From Desulfobulbaceae bacterium UBA5173 (GTDB lineage: Bacteria > Desulfobacterota > Desulfobulbia > Desulfobulbales > Desulfobulbaceae), in NCBI GenBank assembly GCA_002413355.1, contig DHWV01000110.1, positions 1 to 6,723 on the forward strand: a stretch of 6,723 nucleotides of DNA. The letters are read 5' to 3'. The position numbers were made by a program, and so were the translations under genes. The notes beneath the pieces were generated by a model that saw nothing but the letters and a program-made list of their open reading frames with translations, ran no database searches and had not been told where the DNA came from. Below, in pieces: positions 1 to 5,581 of the stretch; positions within the stretch are counted from its first letter, which is position 1, and every line of letters starts with the position of its first letter.

Positions 1-37
1 TGTAAATCCAAGTGCGTAACTCCTATATCTAAATTCT

Positions 38-44
38 GGAGGGA
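38..44 (+). promoter_or_regulatory. Strong ribosome binding site for the micro-ORF at 48
   Basis: The purine run GGAGGGA ends three to four bases before the ATG at 48 and is one of the best Shine-Dalgarno matches in the window. The spacing is a little short. It is the main reason for believing that the very small ORF behind it is translated. Confidence 0.55.
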
Positions 45-47
45 GAA

Positions 48-146
48 ATGATCAGAAAACTAAACCGATTATTGATGACATGCTTCTTTTTGCTGGCAAT
101 GTTAAGCATTGATCGGTTGACAGTGGATATAGACACGACATTCTAA
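48..146 (+). CDS. Small hydrophobic peptide, 32 aa, unknown function
   Basis: I do not recognise this gene. The ORF runs from ATG at 48 to TAA at 144-146 and encodes 32 residues. It has a basic start (MIRKLNR), a hydrophobic stretch at residues 8-20 (LLMTCFFLLAMLS) and a short acidic tail (DIDTTF). This could be a membrane-inserted small protein, a leader peptide, or a signal peptide left from a decayed secreted protein. No other frame continues a longer protein after the stop, so a simple frameshift is not evident. It lies 15 bases upstream of a gene for a small secreted protein, on the same strand, and could be translated first in the operon. The evidence for translation is the strong GGAGGGA just upstream. 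The product is too short for family assignment, so confidence is moderate. Confidence 0.4.
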   Translation: MIRKLNRLLMTCFFLLAMLSIDRLTVDIDTTF

Positions 147-161
147 AGCGGGTCAAGGTAT

Positions 162-476
162 ATGAAAAAGATATTTCTCTTTTTATTAATTTTGTTGACA
201 TGTTGCAATCAAGCCTATGCCAATGATGTGGTAAGCGATGTTGAAATAACACGGCTTGGCAGTTATCAAAACAGCGATATCCATTATGTATGGGTATCTT
301 CAGGTGTGGTACCTGCCTGTCAAACTGCTAATCCAGGAAATCCTACGCTCTTTTTCTCAGAGAAAGCGATTGGCGGAAAGTCGTTGCTGGCCGTATTCCT
401 GCTTGCAGTCACGACAAAGAAAAAAGTTGACCTCCAAGTCAACGGTTGCGAAATAGTGGAAGTTTATTACAGATAG
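162..476 (+). CDS. Small secreted protein, 104 aa, uncharacterised
   Basis: I cannot assign a named family. An N-terminal signal peptide is clear: MKK, a hydrophobic core at residues 4-13, and a likely cleavage after AYA at residue 20, giving a mature protein of about 84 residues. The mature part has two cysteines (in PACQT and NGCEI) that could form a disulfide. Between them are an aromatic strand (LFF) and a GGKSLLAVFLLA segment that should form a helix. This C...F/W...GK...LLA...C layout recurs in the genes at 3561 and 3908, so the three appear to share a fold. The TCC in the signal is not a good lipobox, because the residue before the first Cys is Thr. The ribosome site is weak (AAGG three bases before ATG), so coupling to the upstream micro-ORF is possible. 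The next gene starts 45 bases downstream. A binding-subunit or small OB-fold role is a hypothesis only. Confidence 0.75.
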   Translation: MKKIFLFLLILLTCCNQAYANDVVSDVEITRLGSYQNSDIHYVWVSSGVVPACQTANPGNPTLFFSEKAIGGKSLLAVFLLAVTTKKKVDLQVNGCEIVEVYYR

Positions 477-521
477 GTAGCATTATACAGATTAACCACT
501 AGATATTAGAAGCATAACTTC

Positions 522-3500
522 ATGAAAAATATGTTTTTTCATTACAAAATAGCGTCATGTTTAATTCTATCTTGTATATTTATTGCATTTTCCACTGAGG
601 CAAGTGTTTTCTTGCCTGATTCAGCAGAGCTGAAATTGGCAAAAAGTGAAAAATATATTTTTCAGCAGAAGCCGTTAAGTGAAATCTTGTCGCAAGTTGA
701 ACAAGGTACGGATTACGTGCAGATAGATGACATGCGGTTTCAGGCAAATTCGTTAATAAGAAACAATGGATTCTCAGGGAGTAAATGGACAACAGGTGTT
801 GTTTATTATGTTTTTGACAGCAGCGTGGATGCCACAAATCGTCAGAGATGGCTTGACGCAGCTCAAGAATGGTCTACTGTTGCAGACTTAACCTTTACTG
901 AACGCACCACGCAGGATAACTATATCTATGTAAAGGATGATGATGGAAATTGGTCTTATGTTGGAATGATTGGCGGTAAACAAGATATGGGTATATACAA
1001 CTGGACATATAAGTATATTATTGCTCATGAGATAGGTCATGCTCTTGGATTAAGCCACGAACAAAGCCGATCTGACAGAGACAGTTATGTAAATATCTTA
1101 TGGGGAAATATACAAACAGGTATGGAGTATAATTTTGAATTAGACTCAACAATTAATTATGGTTCTTATGATTTCGATTCAGTTATGCACTATGGAAAAA
1201 ATTCTTTTTCAAAAAATGGTAGCAACACGATTGAGCCTATATTAGCATATAGCAGCTATCTTAATTTAATAGGGCAACGTAATCACTTGAGTAATCTTGA
1301 TAAGTCTGGAATGGCTACAAGGTATGCCAATAATGTTCCAATTGGCTCTTTCGACAGTGCAACTTGTGATTCCCTCTCTGGCTGGACAAAAGACCCTGAC
1401 ACCGCGTCTCCCATCTCTGTTCATTTTTACAAAGACGGGCCTGCTGGCACCGGCACCTTTATAGGTAGTATATTAGCCGATAGTTACCGTGGCGATCTTT
1501 CTTACGCCGATAAAAACCACGGCTTTTCCTTTGCCCTGCCAGATTCATTAAACGACGGCGTAGAGCATCAAGTTTATGCCTACGCTATCGACAGTGCAGG
1601 TGGCACCAATCCGCTGCTGACCAATTCGCCAAAAATAGTGCAGTGCGGCCTGACACCTGACCAGCTTACCGCAGTCATGTCCGTGATCAACGATATTATC
1701 ATGGAAGACAGCCCGCTGCCTGATCTGACCGTCGTTAGTCCATCTGCCAGCAAGATCGCGCTTGCTCCTAGCGAAAATCTGACCTTCTCAACTATCGTAA
1801 AAAACGACGGAGCCGGAGCCTCAGCAGCCACAACTCTGCGCTGGTACCGTTCAACTGACGCAACGATCAGCACAGCAGACACGCAGCTCGGCAGCCAAGC
1901 GGTCGCCGCATTGAGCGCGGGGCAAACCTCGCCCCAGAACATTTCCCTCACCGCACCCTCTACTGCCGGAACCTACTGGCTCGGAGCCTGCGCCGATGCG
2001 GTCAGCGGTGAAAGCAGCACCACGAACAACTGCTCCGCTGGCGTGCAGATCACCGTCACTGCAACTGCAAAGCCAGACTTGACCGTCATCAGCCCGTCGG
2101 CCAGCAAAACCTTGCTTGCGCCCAGCGAGAGCTTCACTTTCTCAGCCACAGTGAAGAACAGCGGCACTGCCTCGTCCGCCGCAACCACCCTGCGCTGGTA
2201 CCGCTCAACCGATGCGACTATCAGCACGGCGGACACCGCGCTTGGCAGCGCAGCCGTGGGCGCGTTGAGCGCAGACCAAACTTCGGCGCAGAGCACGACC
2301 TTGACCGCCCCTGCCGCAGCAGGAACCTACTGGCTCGGAGCCTGCGCCGATGCGGTCAGTGGCGAATCCAGCGCAACGAATAACTGCTCCGCTGGCGTGC
2401 AGATCACCGTCACTGCAACTGCAAAGCCCGACTTGACCGTCATCAGCCCGTCGGCCAGCAAAACCTCGCTTGCGCCCAGCGAGAGCTTCACTTTCTCCGC
2501 CACAGTGCAAAACAGCGGCACCGCTTCCGCCGCCGCAACCACCCTGCGCTGGTATCGCTCAACCGACGCGACCATCAGCACGGCGGACACCGCGCTTGGC
2601 AGCGCAGCCGTGGGCGCGTTGAGCGCAAACCAGACTTCAGCACAGAGCGTAAGCCTGACCGCGCCTGCCGCAGCCGGAACCTACTGGCTCGGAGCCTGCG
2701 CCGATGCGGTCAGTGGCGAATCCAGCGCAACGAACAACTGCTCCGCAGGCGTGCAGATCACTGTGACCAGCCCGCCGACTGCGCCAGACTTGACCGTCAT
2801 CAATCCGTCTGCCAGCAAGACTTCGCTTGCGCCCAGCGAGAGCTTCACCTTCTCCGCCACGGTGAAAAACAGCGGCACGGCTTCGTCCGCCGCAACCACG
2901 CTGCGCTGGTACCGCTCAACCGATGCGGCAATCAGCGCGGCGGACACCGCCCTCGGCAGCGCAGCTGTTGGCGCGTTGAGCGCAAGCCAGACTTCGGCGC
3001 AGAACACAACCTTGACCGCGCCTGCCGCAGCGGGAACCTACTGGCTCGGAGCCTGCGCCGATGCGGTCAGCAGCGAAAGCAGCGCAACGAACAATTGCTC
3101 CGCAGGCGTGCAGATCGCTGTGACAACAACGGGCAAACCAGACTTGACAGTATACAGCCTGCAATTCCCCTATCAGTTTGACGCAGGAGACTCAGGAAGC
3201 GTAACGGCTGGATTCTACAATCAAGGAACACTGGCCTCCGTTGCAACCACAGCTACTTGTTATTACATCAACAAAGCGGCGCAAGCCGTCTCTGGGGCTG
3301 TTTGCCAGATGCAGGTTCCTGCTTTGGCGGTCAATCAGACCGTTTCACGCACCGCAACGCTGGCGGCTCCGTGTAGTGAAGGCGACTATACGCTGAAAGT
3401 CTGCGTCAATTCCGGCGCAAATGCTGAATCGAACAGCAGCAATAACTGCATGTACGGAGATTTTTCGGTGATCGGGAATTGCCAGAACAAAGCATTTCTT

Positions 3501-3527
3501 CCGGCGGTGGAATTGTTGCTTCATTGA
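522..3527 (+). CDS. Secreted astacin-family (M12A) zinc metalloprotease with tandem CARDB-type repeats
   Basis: This is a 1001-residue exported endopeptidase. A signal peptide covers residues 1-27 (hydrophobic core 11-23, likely cut after STEA). A propeptide follows, in which VQIDDM near residue 70 resembles the astacin aspartate-switch region. The catalytic domain spans roughly 86-270. It has the full HExxHxxGxxHE zinc site (His169, Glu170, His173, Gly176, His179, Glu180), then QSRSDRDSYV, and a Met-turn SVMHYG at 220-225 whose Tyr224 matches the usual fifth ligand. Residues 275-375 form a beta-rich module (GSFD, GWTKDPD, VYAYAID, final Cys375). Four near-identical CARDB-like Ig repeats of about 118 residues start at 400, 518, 636 and 755. 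A divergent, cysteine-richer fifth starts at 873. No C-terminal membrane anchor is visible. The protease part is AT-rich and the repeats GC-rich. ATG at 522 is used, with a weak AGAAG nine bases upstream; Met4 is an alternative start. Substrate unknown. Confidence 0.93.
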   Translation: MKNMFFHYKIASCLILSCIFIAFSTEASVFLPDSAELKLAKSEKYIFQQKPLSEILSQVEQGTDYVQIDDMRFQANSLIRNNGFSGSKWTTGVVYYVFDSSVDATNRQRWLDAAQEWSTVADLTFTERTTQDNYIYVKDDDGNWSYVGMIGGKQDMGIYNWTYKYIIAHEIGHALGLSHEQSRSDRDSYVNILWGNIQTGMEYNFELDSTINYGSYDFDSVMHYGKNSFSKNGSNTIEPILAYSSYLNLIGQRNHLSNLDKSGMATRYANNVPIGSFDSATCDSLSGWTKDPDTASPISVHFYKDGPAGTGTFIGSILADSYRGDLSYADKNHGFSFALPDSLNDGVEHQVYAYAIDSAGGTNPLLTNSPKIVQCGLTPDQLTAVMSVINDIIMEDSPLPDLTVVSPSASKIALAPSENLTFSTIVKNDGAGASAATTLRWYRSTDATISTADTQLGSQAVAALSAGQTSPQNISLTAPSTAGTYWLGACADAVSGESSTTNNCSAGVQITVTATAKPDLTVISPSASKTLLAPSESFTFSATVKNSGTASSAATTLRWYRSTDATISTADTALGSAAVGALSADQTSAQSTTLTAPAAAGTYWLGACADAVSGESSATNNCSAGVQITVTATAKPDLTVISPSASKTSLAPSESFTFSATVQNSGTASAAATTLRWYRSTDATISTADTALGSAAVGALSANQTSAQSVSLTAPAAAGTYWLGACADAVSGESSATNNCSAGVQITVTSPPTAPDLTVINPSASKTSLAPSESFTFSATVKNSGTASSAATTLRWYRSTDAAISAADTALGSAAVGALSASQTSAQNTTLTAPAAAGTYWLGACADAVSSESSATNNCSAGVQIAVTTTGKPDLTVYSLQFPYQFDAGDSGSVTAGFYNQGTLASVATTATCYYINKAAQAVSGAVCQMQVPALAVNQTVSRTATLAAPCSEGDYTLKVCVNSGANAESNSSNNCMYGDFSVIGNCQNKAFLPAVELLLH
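1719..3137 (+). repeat. Four tandem in-frame repeats of about 354 bp (CARDB domains), with a divergent fifth to about 3480
   Basis: Repeat units begin at 1719, 2073, 2427 and 2784, each at a PDLTV codon string, giving periods of 354, 354 and 357 bases. A more divergent fifth unit begins at 3138. A block of 38 bases encoding the segment GTYWLGACADAV is identical in all four copies (starting at 1968, 2322, 2676 and 3033). Each unit carries the cysteine pair CADAVSGESSATNNC or a close variant, with 13 residues between the cysteines. Units 2 to 4 are closest to one another, while unit 1 has drifted more (for example KNDGAGAS and TQLGSQA). The repeats lie wholly inside the metalloprotease gene. 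Confidence 0.95.
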
Positions 3528-3547
3528 GAACCTTGCAAGCAAATCAT

Positions 3548-3553
3548 AGGAGG
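3548..3553 (+). promoter_or_regulatory. Strong ribosome binding site for the gene at 3561
   Basis: AGGAGG, seven bases before ATG 3561, is a perfect Shine-Dalgarno core at normal spacing and fixes the start of the downstream gene. It is much stronger than the sites before 162, 522 and 4294. Confidence 0.8.
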
Positions 3554-3560
3554 ATGTGTC

Positions 3561-3911
3561 ATGAAGAGAATACTGTTTTTTGTTGTGGCATCATTGCTAT
3601 TTTTAAATTCAGCTTATGCCGATGAATATGCAGGTGATTTAAATGTTGGCAGAGTTCATGTCGTAAACGAGGTGTGTCGTTTTGGAATTATTGGAACAGC
3701 ACAAAATGTCTGCTCTTCTTACAACCGACATTTTCAATTCAGCGTCACAACAAATCAGGGAAAATTGATGTTGAGTATGATTATCGGTGCAAAACTTGCC
3801 GGGAAGAAAATTGCTGTTTGGTACACTCCATCCAGCGTACCTGGAACTAATGAATCAACAGGATGTGGTGATGGCACGATGGCTGTGTTGACGCAGGTCT
3901 CATTAGAATGA
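3561..3911 (+). CDS. Small secreted protein, 116 aa, uncharacterised (relative of the genes at 162 and 3908)
   Basis: Family not named with certainty. A signal peptide with cleavage after AYA at residue 20 leaves about 96 mature residues. Visible elements are YAGDLNVGRVHVV at the mature start, a Cys in EVCRFG, a Cys in NVCSSYN followed by a strand HFQFSV, then NQGKLMLSMIIGAKLAGKKIAVWY (shown here in two parts: NQGKLMLS and IIGAKLAGKKIAVWY), and a late Cys in TGCGDGTMAVL. The GK...LS..I.A...GKKI.V pattern is shared with the neighbouring 3908 gene and, more loosely, with the gene at 162. The layout recalls small beta-barrel binding proteins such as SubB-type toxin subunits, but that is an inference from pattern alone. 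It follows the protease gene by 33 bases with a strong ribosome site, and its TGA overlaps the next ATG. Base composition is AT-rich (about 35% GC in 3601-3660). Confidence 0.8.
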   Translation: MKRILFFVVASLLFLNSAYADEYAGDLNVGRVHVVNEVCRFGIIGTAQNVCSSYNRHFQFSVTTNQGKLMLSMIIGAKLAGKKIAVWYTPSSVPGTNESTGCGDGTMAVLTQVSLE

Positions 3912-4255
3912 AAAGTATGAAACAAAAATATCTTCTATTTGGTATCACCATGCTTGCAATAGCATCTTCATCTTCAGCCGGAGAACAAACAGGTTTGGTC
4001 AAGACTATTGACGTTCGCCAATCAGATGGATTGATTTACGTTATTCTTGATGGGACGCATACAAACAAGCCTGCTTGTGCAGCCAATCAAGAGTATTGGA
4101 TAATCAAAAACGAAAATTCTTCTACTGGAGCGAAACAATACGCCGCGTTGCTGCTTGCGTATTCACTGAAGCGAAGCATTATGATCAGAGGGGAGAACAC
4201 CTGCACACGCTGGCCAGACGGCGAAGACATCAACGAAGTTGCGTTGTCGAATTAG
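3908..4255 (+). CDS. Small secreted protein, 115 aa, uncharacterised (relative of the genes at 162 and 3561)
   Basis: The start overlaps the stop of the previous gene as ATGA, a typical sign of translational coupling; Met4 at 3917 is an alternative start. A signal peptide (MKSMKQKY, hydrophobic core, cleavage near SSA at about residue 24) leaves roughly 90 mature residues. The mature chain reads TGLVKTIDVRQSDGLIYVIL, then a Cys in KPACAANQ, a strand YWIIKNE, a helix-like segment AKQYAALLLAYSLKRSI, and a second Cys in ENTCTRW before DGEDINEVAL. The pattern of G.V..I.V, CA...W, GK/AK...LA.LLA and a late C...D.E.I..V is one I associate with many short hypothetical exported proteins of proteobacteria. 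I cannot confirm a family name. It shares layout with the two other small genes here. Function unknown. Confidence 0.8.
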   Translation: MKSMKQKYLLFGITMLAIASSSSAGEQTGLVKTIDVRQSDGLIYVILDGTHTNKPACAANQEYWIIKNENSSTGAKQYAALLLAYSLKRSIMIRGENTCTRWPDGEDINEVALSN

Positions 4256-4293
4256 ATAAACTTCAACAGCAGCACACGCTGCACACTGCACCA

Positions 4294-5394
4294 ATGGATG
4301 AAAAAAAGAAAGCCATCGCCCAAGTCCGGCAGCGGATTGATGCAATAGACAGCACTGTTCTGACTCTGCTTCAGGAACGCCTTGACTGCGCCCTGACCAT
4401 CGGCAGGCTGAAGAAAGAGGCTAATCTGTCTAACTGGGATCCCCGCCGGGAGCGTGAAGTCTATAAACGCCTGCTGGCGGAAAATCAGCAGAAGTTCCCG
4501 GAGAACGCCCTGCGCAGCATCTTCCACGAGATCATGACTACCTGCCGCTTGGCGCAGAAGGACGTGGAAGTGGCCTTTCTGGGGCCGGAAGCCACCTTCT
4601 CGCATCTTGCGGCGGTGCGGTATTTCGGGCCTGCGGCGCAGTATCGACCCGTTGCTTCTATTGAAGATGCCTTTCTGGAAGTGGAGAAAGGCCGGGTGCA
4701 GTACGGCATCGTGCCAGTGGAGAATTCCATTGAAGGCTCTATCGCCTTGACCTTGGACTCGTTCATGAAGTACAAGGTCAGCATCTGCGGCGAGCTGCAT
4801 CTGGCTGTCCGGCAGAATCTGGTGTGCAGCAGTGGCAATCTGAAGGACATCCAGATTGTGGCATCTCATGCCCAGCCTTTGGCGCAATGCCGGGAATGGC
4901 TACGCAAGAACCTGCCCGGCATTTCCACGCTGGAGGTTTCTTCCACTGCGGCAGCGGCGAAGATGGCGGCGGACAATCCCAACATCGGTGCTATTGCCAG
5001 CGAGCTGGCGGTCAAGCACTATGAGGTGCAGATTGCCGTGCCGGGCATCGAGGATCATCAGGGCAACACCACTCGCTTTTTGGTCATCGGCAGCCATGCC
5101 CAGCCCCGCAGCGGCAGCGACAAAACCTCGCTTCTGCTGGGCACAGCGGACAAGCCCGGTGCGCTCAACGAGGCCCTGAGCATTCTCTCGGCAAAGAACA
5201 TCAACCTGACCAAGCTGGAATCAAGGCCGGTCAAGGGCAAACGGTGGAAGTATCAGTTCTTCTTAGACATGCTCGGTCACAGTGATGATCAGATCATTCA
5301 GGAAGCCTGCACCGAGCTGCAACACATCTGCCCTTCGTTCCGGCTACTTGGCTCTTATCCCAAAGCTGCTGACCCTGAAGCGGAACACATCTGA
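4294..5394 (+). CDS. pheA: Bifunctional chorismate mutase/prephenate dehydratase (P-protein)
   Basis: This cytoplasmic enzyme of phenylalanine synthesis converts chorismate to prephenate and then to phenylpyruvate. From ATG 4294 it has 366 residues, the normal P-protein length. The AroQ-type mutase domain is at about 5-88. Residues Arg12, Arg29, Lys40, Asp49, Arg52 and Glu53 align with the Escherichia coli catalytic set (Arg11, Arg28, Lys39, Asp48, Arg51, Glu52) with a constant offset of one. The dehydratase domain is at about 92-268, with FLGPEATFSH (95-104), PVENSIEGS (141-149) and the TTRF motif (259-262). The C-terminal ACT domain is at about 278-355, with GALNEAL and LESRP (308-312), the usual site of feedback control by phenylalanine. 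The frame stays open upstream to 4075, but that stretch overlaps the secreted-protein gene and has no homology. No good ribosome site precedes 4294, and only 38 bases separate it from the upstream gene. A hairpin terminator follows. Confidence 0.96.
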   Translation: MDEKKKAIAQVRQRIDAIDSTVLTLLQERLDCALTIGRLKKEANLSNWDPRREREVYKRLLAENQQKFPENALRSIFHEIMTTCRLAQKDVEVAFLGPEATFSHLAAVRYFGPAAQYRPVASIEDAFLEVEKGRVQYGIVPVENSIEGSIALTLDSFMKYKVSICGELHLAVRQNLVCSSGNLKDIQIVASHAQPLAQCREWLRKNLPGISTLEVSSTAAAAKMAADNPNIGAIASELAVKHYEVQIAVPGIEDHQGNTTRFLVIGSHAQPRSGSDKTSLLLGTADKPGALNEALSILSAKNINLTKLESRPVKGKRWKYQFFLDMLGHSDDQIIQEACTELQHICPSFRLLGSYPKAADPEAEHI

Positions 5395-5398
5395 ATGG

Positions 5399-5434
5399 CC
5401 GCCCTGCTGTGCATGAACAGCAGGGCGGATATTT
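5399..5434 (+). terminator. Intrinsic-type terminator after pheA
   Basis: A perfect 12-bp stem (5399-5410 with 5417-5428, CCGCCCTGCTGT / ACAGCAGGGCGG) closes a six-base loop, starting four bases after the pheA stop. It is followed by ATATTTGTT, a short and imperfect T-tract. The stem is strong, so termination of the transcript from 48-5394 is likely here. Confidence 0.8.
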
Positions 5435-5436
5435 GT

Positions 5437-5490
5437 TCACGCCTTCACCTCCAGCACATCCACCAGCCTGCCGCAATGCCTAAGCACCCC
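5437..5490 (-). pseudogene. Short 3'-end remnant similar to the right-edge gene
   Basis: On the minus strand these bases read GVLRHCGRLVDVLEVKA then TGA. The core GRLVDVLE is the same as the end of the edge gene at 6555-6722 (GRLVDVLEMGM, stop), and it sits in the same position relative to a stop codon. At DNA level 5449-5472 and 6567-6590 agree at 21 of 24 positions. An in-frame TAG at 5491-5493 cuts off anything further upstream, so no complete gene is present. The likely explanation is a leftover of a duplicated or disrupted gene. Chance similarity is less likely but not excluded with so short a match. Confidence 0.4.
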
Positions 5491-5569
5491 CTACTTGCCG
5501 GAGCAGAATTGCAAGACATAATGTAGGGCGGAGTCTGCATGAATAAGCTAATCAGCGCGTCGTCCGCCT
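5489..5569. repeat. Palindrome-rich intergenic segment (REP-like), possible terminator for convergent genes
   Basis: Two nested inverted repeats are visible. CCCTAC (5489-5494) pairs with GTAGGG (5523-5528), with TTGC/GCAA inside it. GGCGGA (5527-5532) pairs with TCCGCC (5563-5568), with further partial pairing inside (GC/GC, TGA/TCA). On the plus strand the second is followed by TTTATTGTG. The GTAGGGCGGA...TCCGCC style resembles dispersed REP-type palindromes in proteobacterial genomes. It lies between the convergent pheA and the gene ending at 5582, so it could stop transcription from either side. Confidence 0.4.
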
Positions 5570-5581
5570 TTATTGTGTCTG

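Noticed and set aside
1..51. Open frame from the left edge ending in TGA that overlaps ATG 48 as ATGA
   Set aside because: Only 16 codons are visible, with no recognisable protein. The ATGA overlap resembles a coupled upstream gene but cannot be supported from this little sequence.
162..230. Lipoprotein signal in the 104-residue protein (LLTCC)
   Set aside because: The residue before the first Cys is Thr rather than Gly, Ala or Ser, and a normal signal peptidase I site (AYA) follows.
1719..3137. CRISPR array or non-coding tandem repeat
   Set aside because: The units are about 354 bases with no spacers and are continuous protein-coding sequence with conserved reading frame.
1580..3164. A ladder of minus-strand ORFs (1580-1951, 1973-2296, 2205-2510, 2327-2590, 2681-3007, 2916-3164) with similar proteins
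   Set aside because: They recur with the 354-bp period and are antisense images of the CARDB repeats in a GC-rich gene. They lack ribosome sites and sensible protein features.
4075..4293. Extended PheA start giving 439 residues
   Set aside because: The extra 73 residues overlap the secreted-protein gene in another frame, have no P-protein homology, and the 366-residue form already matches the usual family length.
4252..4887. Minus-strand ORF of 211 residues across pheA
   Set aside because: It is antisense to the well-supported chorismate mutase and dehydratase domains and has low-complexity, His/Gln-rich content typical of shadow frames.
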